A stretch of 64,000 bases of DNA from Exiguobacterium sp018617385 (lineage in GTDB: Bacteria > Bacillota > Bacilli > Exiguobacteriales > Exiguobacteriaceae), in NCBI RefSeq assembly GCF_018617385.1, contig NZ_JACSKA010000004.1, forward strand, positions 241,297 through 305,296, written 5' to 3'. The notes under the pieces were generated by a model that worked only from the letters and a program-made list of their open reading frames with translations, had not been told where the DNA came from and did not search any database. A program made the position numbers and the translations under genes. Every line of letters starts with the position of its first letter. Position 1 is the first letter of the stretch. Shown piece by piece: positions 1 through 8,777 of the stretch.

Positions 1-299
1 CGATTGTCCGTACGATCCATTAAGTAATCGATATCTCGGTCCACAAAGTTGTTTAGGTAACAACTCCCCGAAATCACGAGTGCGCTTCCTAACATCGTTA
101 ATAAGAGCTGTGGCCAAACTTCAAACAAGTAAAGGACTGGCGTATCGCTCTGGTACGTCGCTGCCACGAAGAATCCTGCAAACACCAACAACAGGTTGGC
201 GCGAACGATTCCCATTTTCGCTAAGGCGACGTAATCTCGGAATGACGTTGATTCTGTATACTCTACATCTACCATCATCCCTGGGTTGACTTTTGTCAT
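1..299 (-). CDS. ctaB: Protohaem IX farnesyltransferase (haem O synthase), partial
   Basis: Only the first 99 codons are present; the gene runs off the left edge of the window. The protein would attach a farnesyl group to haem B to give haem O, the substrate of CtaA, in the cytoplasmic membrane. Residues 24-60 form hydrophobic segments, and near residues 77-95 the run NNFVDRDIDYLMDRT is the Asp-rich prenyl-diphosphate motif (N...D..ID..M.RT) of the UbiA family. The ATG is preceded by a G-rich ribosome site (GGGGGGG). It is divergent from ctaA, as in other Bacillales, and the two act in successive steps. An upstream promoter with a palindromic control site is listed separately. Confidence 0.93.
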   Translation of the reverse strand, partial: MTKVNPGMMVDVEYTESTSFRDYVALAKMGIVRANLLLVFAGFFVAATYQSDTPVLYLFEVWPQLLLTMLGSALVISGSCYLNNFVDRDIDYLMDRTDN

Positions 300-422
300 A
301 CTGACCCCCCCACATAATCACGAAATCCTCGCATTCTCTTCACAGAAAAAACACAATATGAACAAAATACACTTAACTCTCTACAAAGATACCATATTTT
401 TTTATAAAATACGCCCTTTATG

Positions 423-451
423 CTTGTAAAATAGCGAGTTTTTTGTGTCAA
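423..451 (-). promoter_or_regulatory. Probable sigma-A promoter of ctaB
   Basis: On the minus strand TTGACA (451-446) is followed after 17 bp by TACAAG (428-423), so the -35 is perfect and the -10 matches 4 of 6. Transcription would start near 416 and run into ctaB. Confidence 0.55.
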
Positions 452-453
452 TA

Positions 454-471
454 GTGTGATATTTGTCACAC
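454..471. promoter_or_regulatory. Perfect palindrome of the Fnr/Crp type (TGTGA-N6-TCACA) upstream of ctaB
   Basis: GTGTGA-TATTTG-TCACAC has six-base arms that pair perfectly. Its edge lies 2 bp from the ctaB -35 box and its centre about 46 bp upstream of the predicted start, a usual position for an activator. The core equals the consensus of B. subtilis Fnr. In B. subtilis this locus is controlled by ResD, so the actual regulator is open. Confidence 0.55.
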
Positions 472-553
472 CTTATGTGCTTTACTAATATTAGAATAAC
501 GTTTTTGATAACGATTGCAAGCTTTTCCATTTCGTTTTTTGAACAGAAAGCCG

Positions 554-559
554 TATAAT
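554..559 (+). promoter_or_regulatory. Probable -10 box of ctaA
   Basis: A perfect TATAAT lies 74 bp upstream of the ctaA start codon. No good -35 is found 16-18 bp upstream (TTCGTT is the closest), which would suit a promoter that needs an activator. Confidence 0.4.
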
Positions 560-632
560 AAGTATGGCGAAAAAAATATAAATAAACAAGGTACATTTTT
601 AACGGATTTTGATTAGAAGCAGGTGGTATTGC

Positions 633-1538
633 ATGCATAAAAAACTCGCGTTTTTCTCAGGGTTTGTCACCCTCGGGATGATGCTTGTCCTCATCATGGG
701 TGGAACCGTGACGAAGACGGATTCAGGAGATGGTTGTGGGACGGACTGGCCACTCTGTCATGGAAAATTAATCCCAACCAACCCAAGCGTTGAAACGATG
801 ATCGAATACAGTCACCGGGTAGTCTCCGGAATCGAAGGTCTTCTCATCATTGCGCTCGCCATTTGGACGTTCATCGCGGTCAAACATCGGGTCGATGTGA
901 AAATCTTCGCGTTTCTCGCATTTATCTTTATGCTCATCCAATCGATCATTGGAGCGGGCGCGGTCATTTGGCAACAGTCGGACGCCATCCTGGCCCTTCA
1001 TTTTGGCATTTCTCTCGTGTCGTTCGCATCGTTACTCATTTTGACGATTCTGTTATTCGAAGGTGACCGAGAGCATCAAGTCGTATCGAGACGGTTGAGA
1101 TCTCATCTTTACGGTCTCTCGATCTATACGATGATTGTCGTCTACACCGGAGCTTATGTCCGTCACCTCGGTGCTACATATGCTTGTGTCGGTTGGCCGA
1201 TTTGTGAACAAGAAGTGTGGACGTTTGAGTCGTATGTACAGATGGGACACCGTGTGATGGCCGGGCTACTCGTCTTGTACACGTTGTATGTTCTCTACTT
1301 GGCACGTAAAGAAATGAATCGATTGATTGAGCGCGGCATGATGGCGTCTCTCTTCTTCATCCTGCTTCAAGTCGGTACAGGTGCATGGATCGTCCTTGGG
1401 GGACACGCGACTTACGTTCCGCTCCTTCACGCCTTCTTGATCACTTGTTACTTCGGCATCCTGTCGTATCTCTCTTATCACGCGTACCGGTCGACAGCGC
1501 GACAAGACGGGGCACAATTGAAAAATATGAACGGATAA
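633..1538 (+). CDS. ctaA: Haem A synthase, CtaA/COX15 family
   Basis: CtaA oxidises the methyl group of haem O to make haem A for aa3-type cytochrome oxidases, in the cytoplasmic membrane. The 301-residue protein has the expected eight membrane segments in two similar halves. Visible family marks are the cysteine pair C35 and C42 in SGDGCGTDWPLCHGK, the EYSHR motif with H61, and in the second half the pair in YACVGWPICE and the GHRVMAG motif. The ATG at 633 is chosen over an upstream ATG at 609 because AGGTGG lies 7 bp before it and the usual protein starts here. It diverges from ctaB, and a hairpin terminator follows directly. Confidence 0.95.
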   Translation: MHKKLAFFSGFVTLGMMLVLIMGGTVTKTDSGDGCGTDWPLCHGKLIPTNPSVETMIEYSHRVVSGIEGLLIIALAIWTFIAVKHRVDVKIFAFLAFIFMLIQSIIGAGAVIWQQSDAILALHFGISLVSFASLLILTILLFEGDREHQVVSRRLRSHLYGLSIYTMIVVYTGAYVRHLGATYACVGWPICEQEVWTFESYVQMGHRVMAGLLVLYTLYVLYLARKEMNRLIERGMMASLFFILLQVGTGAWIVLGGHATYVPLLHAFLITCYFGILSYLSYHAYRSTARQDGAQLKNMNG

Positions 1539-1544
1539 CCAAAC

Positions 1545-1568
1545 AAAAAAGCGCCGCGGCGCTTTTTT
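1545..1568. terminator. Bidirectional terminator between ctaA and the photolyase gene
   Basis: A GC-rich stem (GCGCC-GCG-GCGC type) is flanked by six A and six T, so it can serve ctaA on the plus strand and the photolyase gene on the minus strand. Confidence 0.85.
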
Positions 1569-1571
1569 AGT

Positions 1572-2924
1572 TTACAATGCTTTAAATCGTTCGAGCGCAC
1601 GCTCTCTCGCTTCTTTATGATCAACGAGTGGCATGGCATAGTCGTCTCGCTCTGACGGGTCCGGAAAGTGAATCGATTTATCTGTTATATGTTTCAGCTC
1701 CGGTACATACTTCCGGATGAACGTTCCGTCAGGGTCAAATCGCTCGGATTGCGTCGTCGGATTGAAAATACGGAAATATGGAACAGCGTCCGTCCCGACT
1801 GATGCCGCCCATTGCCATCCCCCGATATTCGACGCTGCCTCATAATCGATCAGCTTTTGCTCGAAATACCGTTCCCCTTTTCGCCAATCGAGAAGGAGAT
1901 GTTTCGATAGGAAAGATGCGACAATCATGCGTAGGCGGTTGTGCATCCACCCGGTCTCGTTCAACTGACGCATCGCGGCGTCGACGATCGGATACCCGGT
2001 CTCCCCGTTACACCACTTTTCGAACTGCTCTTCATTGTCCTCCCATTCAATCGACTTGTATTTATCATTGAACGGTTGATCTTTCAATCCGTGGAACTTT
2101 GCCATGACCATGTAATAAAATTCGCGCCACAACAGCTCATCATAATACGTGTCGCGCCCTTTTGATTGTCTCGCCGACAACACTTGTTCGGCGATCGTGC
2201 GAATCGACAACACACCTGTCCGTAAATAAGGAGATAGTCGACTCGTCCCGGCGATGCTCGGAATGTCACGCTTCTCGTCATAATCGACCATGCGATCATT
2301 GACAAAGCGGGTCAATCGCTTCTTCGCTTCCGTTTCCCCTAGTCCTTTCCATTCACGTTTACATCGCTTGAAGAGCTCTTTCAGTTCACTCGGTTGTTCA
2401 TTCTTTGAGCGGATGTACTGAGATAAACGATCGACATCAACCTCATACGGTGCGGGTGGCTGTTCGGCATACGCCGCTTTTTTGAACGGGGTGAACACCT
2501 TATAGGGATCGCCACTTTTTGTACGAAACGCATCGGGATGAAACAGGTGACGATCTAAAAGTCGCACTACCTTTACATCTTCACCAAGTGCTTCAATCAC
2601 ACGGTCATCCCGCTGTTTGAACGGTTCCACATACTCCGCATTAAAATAGAGCACATCCATCTCGCCGAGCTGTTTCACGAACGCATCCTCCGTCTCCGCG
2701 ACGAGGACACGAAGCCCTAACCCTTTCGCTTCTAAATCATCCATGAACGTTCGCATCGTCGAGAAGAAATAGTCATGCCGCACTTCGAATGGGTGACAGT
2801 ATTTCGGATTCAACCAAAAGACGAAGTCTAGGTCATCGCCTTCCTCCATATCTTTCAATACACGGTGTAACATATGATTATCGGTCAGTCTAAAATCTGA
2901 ACGGAACCAACATACTCGTCTCAT
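1572..2924 (-). CDS. phr: Deoxyribodipyrimidine photolyase
   Basis: This light-driven repair enzyme would split cyclobutane pyrimidine dimers using FAD plus an antenna cofactor. The 450-residue length is normal. The N-terminal alpha/beta antenna domain opens with RRVCWFRSDFRLTDNH, and the C-terminal FAD domain carries LLWREFYY, GYPIVDAAMRQL, TGWMHNRLRM and the signature GGWQWAASVGTDA. The ATG at 2924 is preferred to the one at 2939 because GGGAGTGGAG lies just upstream and the family starts at this point. It lies between the ctaA terminator and the pycA terminator, so it is probably transcribed alone. Class I CPD photolyase is most likely; a cryptochrome role cannot be excluded. Confidence 0.94.
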   Translation of the reverse strand: MRRVCWFRSDFRLTDNHMLHRVLKDMEEGDDLDFVFWLNPKYCHPFEVRHDYFFSTMRTFMDDLEAKGLGLRVLVAETEDAFVKQLGEMDVLYFNAEYVEPFKQRDDRVIEALGEDVKVVRLLDRHLFHPDAFRTKSGDPYKVFTPFKKAAYAEQPPAPYEVDVDRLSQYIRSKNEQPSELKELFKRCKREWKGLGETEAKKRLTRFVNDRMVDYDEKRDIPSIAGTSRLSPYLRTGVLSIRTIAEQVLSARQSKGRDTYYDELLWREFYYMVMAKFHGLKDQPFNDKYKSIEWEDNEEQFEKWCNGETGYPIVDAAMRQLNETGWMHNRLRMIVASFLSKHLLLDWRKGERYFEQKLIDYEAASNIGGWQWAASVGTDAVPYFRIFNPTTQSERFDPDGTFIRKYVPELKHITDKSIHFPDPSERDDYAMPLVDHKEARERALERFKAL

Positions 2925-2945
2925 GATCTCCACTCCCATCTACAA

Positions 2946-2975
2946 AAAAGAAGCATAGCGCGCTATGCTTCTTTT
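2946..2975 (-). terminator. Terminator of pycA
   Basis: The perfect stem GAAGCATAGCG/CGCTATGCTTC with flanking A and T tracts lies 2 bp after the pycA stop codon. Confidence 0.85.
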
Positions 2976-2977
2976 GA

Positions 2978-5900
2978 TTATACAAATTCAATCAACAAGT
3001 CGTCACTTTGTATTGTGTCGCCTTCTTTAATATGGATGGCCTTAATCTCACCATCTTGTGCCGCTTGAATTGTCGTTTCCATCTTCATCGCTTCTGTGAC
3101 GAGCAACTGCTCCCCACGGTGAACACGACTTCCTGGTTCGACCAATACTTTTAAGACAGACCCCGGCATCGATGCACCGACTTGTTTGGCGTTCGAACGA
3201 TCGACTTTCGGACGGCTTGTCGTTGCTGATTTGACGTTGACGTCTTTAATTTCGATTTCACGCGGTACCCCGTTCATCTCATACGAGACAAGGCGGATGC
3301 CGTCTTCATTCGCTGCACTCACTTGTACGAGCTTGATGATTAACGTTTTTCCAGTCTCGATTTCAACTTGGATTGTCTCACCGACGTTTAATCCGTAGAA
3401 GAACGTCAACGTGTCGAGCACCGATACATCCCCGTAGGTCGTTGTATGTTTGATATAGTCTTCGTACACTTTCGGATAAAGCGCATGGGCAAGAAGCTCA
3501 AAGTCCGTCACCGGTCGCTCGAACTTTTCAAACAGTTCTTGGCGTGCCGATTCAAAGTCATATGGCTTGATCAATTTACCAGGACGAACGTTTAATGGCT
3601 CTTCCCCCTTCAAGATGACTTGTTGTACATCTTTCGGGAATCCACCTGGAGGCGTCCCCAATTCACCACGCATCATTTCGACGACCGAGTCTGGGAAGTC
3701 CAACTGGTGTCCGCGCGTCATCACATCTTCTTCCGACAAGTTATGCTGGACCATGAAGAGCGCCATATCACCGACAACTTTAGATGACGGCGTCACCTTG
3801 ACAATGTCCCCGAACAACATGTTCACTCGGGCATACATCGCCTTGACTTCGCCCCAACGGTCTCCAAGCCCGACCGCTTTCGCCTGCTGTTGGAGGTTTG
3901 AATATTGTCCACCCGGCATCTCGTGCTCATACACGGATGGATGCGGGGCACGCATATCACTTTCAAACGGTTCATAGTTATGACGCACGTCTTGCCAGTA
4001 GTCACTGATGATCTCATATTGTTTCGGGTCGACCTTCGGCTGACGTTCGTGGTGGTTGAGCGCGTAGACCAAACTTCCACCTGAAGGCTGTGACGTCATC
4101 CCTGACATCGAGCTCGCTGCAACGTCAACGATATCGACACCGGCATCTGTCGCACGAGCATAGGTGAAGATCCCGTTACCGGAAGCATCGTGTGTATGCA
4201 AGTGGATTGGTAAGTCCACGGCGTCTTTCAATGCCGATACGAGTGCATAGGCCGATTCAGGCTTCAATAGACCGGCCATATCTTTGATTGCCAAGATATG
4301 CGCACCACTCGCCTCAAGTTTCTTCGCAAGGTCGATATAATACGGAAGGTGGTACTTCGGACGGTTGCCATCGTACAAGTCTCCCGTATAACAGATGGCC
4401 GCCTCCGCCACTTTCCCAGTCGGAAGTGTCGCATCGATTGCCAATTGAATCGATTCTAAGTTGTTGAGACTGTCAAAGATTCGGAACACGTCGACTCCGG
4501 CATATGCCGCTTCGTGTACGAATTTCTCAATGACGTTGTCTGCATAGTTTTTGTATCCGACCGCATTCGCACCGCGTAGCAACATTTGAATCAAGACGTT
4601 CGGCATCTTCTCACGAAGCTTCATGAGACGTACCCATGGGTCTTCGGATAAGAAGCGGTAGGCGACGTCGAACGTTGCTCCGCCCCACGCCTCGACCGAG
4701 AACAATTCTGGCATGAGTTTGCTTGTCGGTTCGGCAATGTTCAAAATGTCCTGTGTCCGCATGCGAGTCGCGAGCAACGATTGATGGGCATCTCGCATCG
4801 TCGTATCCGTCAACAACAATTCCGGTTGACGTTTGATCCAATCGGCGAGGCCGTCCGGTCCAAGCTCTGTAAGAATTTGTTTCGTCCCTGGCTTCGCTTC
4901 TGCTGGGAGGTCATGTGGGATTCGCACCGAACGGCTGATCGGCTTGTCTTTCAGACCGACACCCGGGAATCCATTCACTGTCACATCCCCGATATAGTTC
5001 AACAGTTTCGTCCCACGGTCTTTTCGTTTCGGGAAGACGAACAGTTCTGGCGTCTCATCGATGAATGACGTGTTGTAATCTCCATTGATAAAGTTCGGGT
5101 GCTTCATGACGTTAATCAAGAACGGAATGTTCGTCTTGATTCCGCGAATCCGGAACTCGTTCAAGTTTCGAACCATCTTCGAGGCCGCTTGTTCGAATGT
5201 CATGCCATGTGTGGACAATTTCACGAGAAGTGAATCGTAGTACGGTGAAATCTCTGCACCGACATACGCATTCCCACCGTCAAGACGGACACCAAAGCCG
5301 CCTGGAGAACGGTAAGCCATGATTTTCCCAGTATCCGGCATGAAGTTGTTGCCTGGGTCTTCAGACGTAACACGTGATTGAATCGCATAACCGAGAAGTT
5401 TAATGTCTTCTTGCTTCGGCATTTGAATCATATCGCCGTGGAGCGACTCACCTTGCGCGATCATCAATTGTGTTTGAACGATATCAAAGCCTGTGACCAT
5501 CTCTGTGATCGTATGTTCCACTTGAATACGTGGGTTGACCTCGATGAAGTAGAACGACTCGTCCTCGGTCACCAAGAACTCGACCGTACCGGCGTTAACG
5601 TAACCGACGTGACGCATGAGTTGGACCGCCGCATCACAAATCGCTTGGCGTGATGCATCAGACAAGGTCACACACGGCGCCACTTCGACGACTTTTTGGT
5701 GACGGCGTTGAACCGAACAGTCACGCTCGAACAAGTGGATGATGTGACCGTGCTCATCTCCAAGAATCTGCACCTCGATGTGTTTCGGACGTTCGACGAG
5801 TTTTTCTATGTACACTTCGTCAGAACCGAACGCCTGCTTCGCTTCTGATTTCGCACGTTCAATCAAATCTTTCATTTCCGCTTCTGTTCGAATGACACGC

Positions 5901-6412
5901 ATTCCGCGGCCTCCGCCACCCATCGACGCTTTGACCATGAGCGGGAATCCGTGCTCGTTCGCAAATGCTTCCGCGTCTTCATATGATGTGAGCGGTCCAT
6001 CCGAACCCGGAATGACAGGAAGACCCGCAGCAATCGCACTCTGACGTGCTCGTACCTTATCCCCGAACGCATGTAAATGTGACTCATGCGGTCCGACAAA
6101 GATGATGCCCTCTTCACGGCAACGTCGTGCGAGTTCAATGTTCTCCGAAAGGAAACCATATCCCGGGTGAATCGCATCACTTCCTGACTCCTTAGCGATG
6201 CGAATGACGTCTTCAATATCGAGATACGCATCGATCGGTTTTTTGTCTACACCAATCAAGTAGGCCTCATCGGCTTTAAAGCGATGTAATGAGCCGCTAT
6301 CTTCTTGTGAATAGACGGCTACCGTTCGAATGTCTAACTCTGTCGCCGCGCGAAATACGCGAATGGCAATTTCCCCACGGTTTGCAACAAGTAACTTTTT
6401 AATTGGTTTCAA
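2978..6412 (-). CDS. pycA: Pyruvate carboxylase
   Basis: This enzyme carboxylates pyruvate to oxaloacetate with ATP and bicarbonate, refilling the TCA cycle. The 1144 residues match the full-length single-chain enzyme. In order there are biotin carboxylase (start KKLLVANRGEIAIR, ATP loop MVKASMGGGGRGMR), the carboxyltransferase barrel (TDTTMRDAHQSLLATR), the allosteric region and a biotinyl domain whose target lysine is about K1110 in EAMKMET. The start codon is TTG, with GGGGGG 7 bp upstream. It lies 36 bp after ftsW in the same direction, as in B. subtilis, and ends at its own terminator. No truncation is seen. Confidence 0.97.
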   Translation of the reverse strand: MKPIKKLLVANRGEIAIRVFRAATELDIRTVAVYSQEDSGSLHRFKADEAYLIGVDKKPIDAYLDIEDVIRIAKESGSDAIHPGYGFLSENIELARRCREEGIIFVGPHESHLHAFGDKVRARQSAIAAGLPVIPGSDGPLTSYEDAEAFANEHGFPLMVKASMGGGGRGMRVIRTEAEMKDLIERAKSEAKQAFGSDEVYIEKLVERPKHIEVQILGDEHGHIIHLFERDCSVQRRHQKVVEVAPCVTLSDASRQAICDAAVQLMRHVGYVNAGTVEFLVTEDESFYFIEVNPRIQVEHTITEMVTGFDIVQTQLMIAQGESLHGDMIQMPKQEDIKLLGYAIQSRVTSEDPGNNFMPDTGKIMAYRSPGGFGVRLDGGNAYVGAEISPYYDSLLVKLSTHGMTFEQAASKMVRNLNEFRIRGIKTNIPFLINVMKHPNFINGDYNTSFIDETPELFVFPKRKDRGTKLLNYIGDVTVNGFPGVGLKDKPISRSVRIPHDLPAEAKPGTKQILTELGPDGLADWIKRQPELLLTDTTMRDAHQSLLATRMRTQDILNIAEPTSKLMPELFSVEAWGGATFDVAYRFLSEDPWVRLMKLREKMPNVLIQMLLRGANAVGYKNYADNVIEKFVHEAAYAGVDVFRIFDSLNNLESIQLAIDATLPTGKVAEAAICYTGDLYDGNRPKYHLPYYIDLAKKLEASGAHILAIKDMAGLLKPESAYALVSALKDAVDLPIHLHTHDASGNGIFTYARATDAGVDIVDVAASSMSGMTSQPSGGSLVYALNHHERQPKVDPKQYEIISDYWQDVRHNYEPFESDMRAPHPSVYEHEMPGGQYSNLQQQAKAVGLGDRWGEVKAMYARVNMLFGDIVKVTPSSKVVGDMALFMVQHNLSEEDVMTRGHQLDFPDSVVEMMRGELGTPPGGFPKDVQQVILKGEEPLNVRPGKLIKPYDFESARQELFEKFERPVTDFELLAHALYPKVYEDYIKHTTTYGDVSVLDTLTFFYGLNVGETIQVEIETGKTLIIKLVQVSAANEDGIRLVSYEMNGVPREIEIKDVNVKSATTSRPKVDRSNAKQVGASMPGSVLKVLVEPGSRVHRGEQLLVTEAMKMETTIQAAQDGEIKAIHIKEGDTIQSDDLLIEFV

Positions 6413-6448
6413 ATGAAATCCCCCCGTTAATGAAGTTTGTTTGTTTCC

Positions 6449-7684
6449 TTACCTGACGACGTGAAGCGATGAACGTTGAACGTTTTCTTCTGACTTCACC
6501 CGAATTTCTTCTCGTCGTGTCGCCTCTCGATGACGGTTACGCATCGAGATACTGCTGAGCACCCCGAGAACACCCATCATCATGATAAGCGATGTTCCCC
6601 CATAACTGACCAGTGGCAAGGTTACGCCTGTCCCTGGGAACCAACCGGACATCGCACCGATATTGATGGCCGTCTGGATCATAATTTGTGAGGCAATCCC
6701 AAACGACACGAACATCGCAAAGTGACTATCCGCATGATTGGCGATATGAATCGCGCGAAAGGCGATGAAGAAGAGTAGGACCAAAACCGTCAATACACCG
6801 AAGAACCCTAACTCCTCCGCAATGATCGACATGATATAGTCGGTTTCTGGTTCTGGCAAATACCCATACTTTTGAAAACTGTTCCCGAGTCCGACTCCGG
6901 TCAATCCCCCATGTACGATCGAGATGATCGACATGAGCAATTGGTGCCCATATCCTTCCGGGTCCATGAACGGGTTGAACACGACCTCAATCCGACTTCG
7001 TTGATTCTCCGAGAAGATGGTCGTGAACAATACGAATACAGTACCCATCCCAGCTAAAATCCCCGGAATCAAAATTCGAAGCGGCGCCCCGACACCGAAC
7101 CACATGAGCAACATGATGGAACCGAGAACGAATAACCCACCCATATCCGGCTGTCCATTGATTGCGATGGCGTAGAACGAGAAGTAAAAGAGAAGCGGTA
7201 CTAAGAAGAAGGCACCGATTTGAGCGCGCAACCCTTTTTTCGTGATAGCGGCCCGCGCCAGTCGACCCGGGAGTCCTTTCAACTCATTATTCCATAGTTC
7301 ATGGTAGTAGTTCGCAAGCAGTATGATGAGGACGAATTTGGCAATCTCGACCGGTTGAATGGTCATTCCGCCGATGATGAGCCAAGCCCGGGCCCCGTTC
7401 AATGGCGGCATCGCCCACGTGACAAACAGCAAGATGACAGAGAGCGCATAAAGACCGAGGCGAATGCCTTTTTTCCGAAACATCTCATATCGGAACAACG
7501 TCGCGATCAAATAGACAAAGATTCCGATTCCAACGTAAACGAGCTGGCGATAGAATAGACTACTATTTGCGTAATCCCCACGATTCCAAACGCTCGCACT
7601 ATAAATCATGATGGAGCTTAGCCCGACGAGCAAGAGCACTGACAAAAACAACGCAAAATCAAAATACCGAAACCGTGTTTTCAT
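6449..7684 (-). CDS. ftsW: SEDS-family peptidoglycan glycosyltransferase FtsW
   Basis: FtsW polymerises lipid II at the division septum together with a class B penicillin-binding protein. The 411-residue protein has about ten membrane segments, the family run NGARAWL, and the late signature PLVSYGGTSLIMMM. The C-terminus is a charged cytoplasmic tail. The start follows AAGGAAGTG. Its position between ylaN and pycA matches ftsW (ylaO) in B. subtilis, which is the main reason to call it FtsW and not RodA; a second SEDS gene at 47984 is called RodA. A sure split of the two roles would need a tree. Confidence 0.9.
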   Translation of the reverse strand: MKTRFRYFDFALFLSVLLLVGLSSIMIYSASVWNRGDYANSSLFYRQLVYVGIGIFVYLIATLFRYEMFRKKGIRLGLYALSVILLFVTWAMPPLNGARAWLIIGGMTIQPVEIAKFVLIILLANYYHELWNNELKGLPGRLARAAITKKGLRAQIGAFFLVPLLFYFSFYAIAINGQPDMGGLFVLGSIMLLMWFGVGAPLRILIPGILAGMGTVFVLFTTIFSENQRSRIEVVFNPFMDPEGYGHQLLMSIISIVHGGLTGVGLGNSFQKYGYLPEPETDYIMSIIAEELGFFGVLTVLVLLFFIAFRAIHIANHADSHFAMFVSFGIASQIMIQTAINIGAMSGWFPGTGVTLPLVSYGGTSLIMMMGVLGVLSSISMRNRHREATRREEIRVKSEENVQRSSLHVVR

Positions 7685-7724
7685 GTATTCACTTCCTTAT
7701 GTAAAACAATCCGACAACCCTTAT

Positions 7725-7765
7725 AAAAAAATACTCAAACAGCGCCACTTGCACAGTTTGAGTAT
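7725..7765 (-). terminator. Terminator of ylaN
   Basis: The ten-base arms ATACTCAAAC/GTTTGAGTAT pair perfectly and are followed on the minus strand by seven T. Confidence 0.8.
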
Positions 7766-7770
7766 AAGGT

Positions 7771-8049
7771 TCATAATTCTGAAGCTTCTGCCAAGGCAGA
7801 TAACTTTTGTTCCAATGAATCGAGCAGTCCTTTACCTTCAATGTCTGAAATGAGTCCAAGACGAACCGCAAAATCAATTTGGCGCGATAGTCCAAACATA
7901 TGTGTATCAAGCACCTCTTCATAAAGCGGGCACTTCGGCATTTTTAGGTTTTCTAACTGCACTTCAATCAGACAACGGATTTTTTCAGCATCCGCCTCGA
8001 GTAATTGAAGCGCTTGCTCCCGTTGGATTGCAGCCAAATTTGTCGCCAC
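7771..8049 (-). CDS. ylaN: YlaN-family protein (Fur antagonist family)
   Basis: This 92-residue cytoplasmic protein belongs to the YlaN (DUF1507) family; the central run MPKCPLYEEVLDTHMFGLSR is strongly conserved there. Family members in B. subtilis and Staphylococcus are reported to bind Fur and relieve its repression, linking it to iron homeostasis; this role is known from relatives and not seen in the sequence. A GTG start at 8049 is chosen because GGAGGAGGGG lies just upstream and the length then equals that of the B. subtilis protein (about 93). The longer frame from 8088 would add 13 residues coded by the ribosome site itself. Confidence 0.9.
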   Translation of the reverse strand: MATNLAAIQREQALQLLEADAEKIRCLIEVQLENLKMPKCPLYEEVLDTHMFGLSRQIDFAVRLGLISDIEGKGLLDSLEQKLSALAEASEL

Positions 8050-8094
8050 TACGACCCCTCCTCCGTACGATGACAGACTGTTTGTCATAACTCA

Positions 8095-8131
8095 ACTGTA
8101 CATTATCTTTCATCATAATTCAATGTACAGT
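8095..8131. repeat. Inverted repeat ACTGTACATT...AATGTACAGT
   Basis: Two perfect ten-base arms (8095-8104 and 8122-8131) lie 27 bp apart centre to centre in the gap between the divergent ylaN and the gene at 8222. Each contains the self-complementary TGTACA. The spacing is long for a terminator hairpin and there is no T tract, so a protein-binding pair of sites is more likely. Confidence 0.5.
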
Positions 8132-8221
8132 ATGAATGAACGCGACATTCTTCCTCTTTTCCATTTTACGAGAAAGAGCGCTATAATGAAACGTGTAATG
8201 TGTATGAAGGGGGATATAAGC

Positions 8222-8689
8222 ATGATTTTTCCACTTGATGGAGCGGTTCGCCACAGTCTGACGATCGACCCGACCGTATGGATTTTTGACGAACGAAAAC
8301 GAAAGATTGAAGATTTGGACTCGGTGACGGAGAATGACCGTGAGGCATACTATGCGAAAATGGGGAAAGCATGGGATGACGGATTGTCACAAGGAACTCG
8401 AATTGACCACAACAAACCGATGTCACGACAAGACAAGGATGCAGCATTACGCGACTCGTTCGCCATGCCGCTCGCGCCTTTTTTAAACAATGCCGAACCG
8501 ATTGAGCTCGCGACACATGTCCGTTTTTACGGTGAGACCATATTGACTCTATCGCTCAGCGAGGCATCGCGCGTATATTTACAATTTTCAAAAGACGGAA
8601 AAGTACTTACTGACGGACCTGTCTATGTATTGTATGAGGATCAGGTCATTCGCCAAGTCAATCATATCACCGTATTAAGCAATCAATGA
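8222..8689 (+). CDS. Conserved hypothetical protein (YlaL position)
   Basis: I do not recognise a domain in this 155-residue soluble protein. It starts at 8222 (MIFPLDGAVRHSL), where AAGGGGGAT lies 7 bp upstream; the earlier ATGs lack ribosome sites. The sequence is acidic, with motifs DPTVWIFDERKR, a helix-like SRQDKDAALRDSFAMP stretch and a beta-rich C-terminus (VYVLYEDQVIRQVNHITVL). It lies between ylaN and a PIN-PhoH gene, where B. subtilis has ylaL; homology to YlaL is likely but rests on position. A strong hairpin terminator overlaps its stop codon. Confidence 0.75.
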   Translation: MIFPLDGAVRHSLTIDPTVWIFDERKRKIEDLDSVTENDREAYYAKMGKAWDDGLSQGTRIDHNKPMSRQDKDAALRDSFAMPLAPFLNNAEPIELATHVRFYGETILTLSLSEASRVYLQFSKDGKVLTDGPVYVLYEDQVIRQVNHITVLSNQ

Positions 8690-8714
8690 GAAGGGTGACA
8701 CCTTCTCTTTTTTT
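8688..8714 (+). terminator. Terminator after the gene at 8222
   Basis: GAGAAGG-gtgaca-CCTTCTC is followed by seven T; the left arm starts inside the stop codon. Confidence 0.85.
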
Positions 8715-8777
8715 GGACTTTTTAGTTCACAAAGTGTAGTATATAGAGTGTTGACTACAAATTGAATAAGAAAGGTC

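Larger units (their letters stand above)
300..632. other. ctaB-ctaA divergent intergenic region (333 bp, no gene)
   Basis: This AT-rich gap holds the divergent promoters of ctaB and ctaA and a perfect palindrome (454-471). A reading frame on the minus strand (402-638) exists but has no ribosome site, overlaps the promoter parts and has low-complexity composition, so it is not called a gene. Confidence 0.7.

Noticed and set aside
402..638. 78-codon frame on the minus strand in the ctaB-ctaA gap
   Set aside because: No ribosome site, covers promoter elements and a palindrome, composition like non-coding AT-rich DNA.
6449..7684. Reading the first SEDS gene as SpoVE
   Set aside because: No sporulation genes are seen and the place between ylaN and pycA fits ftsW.
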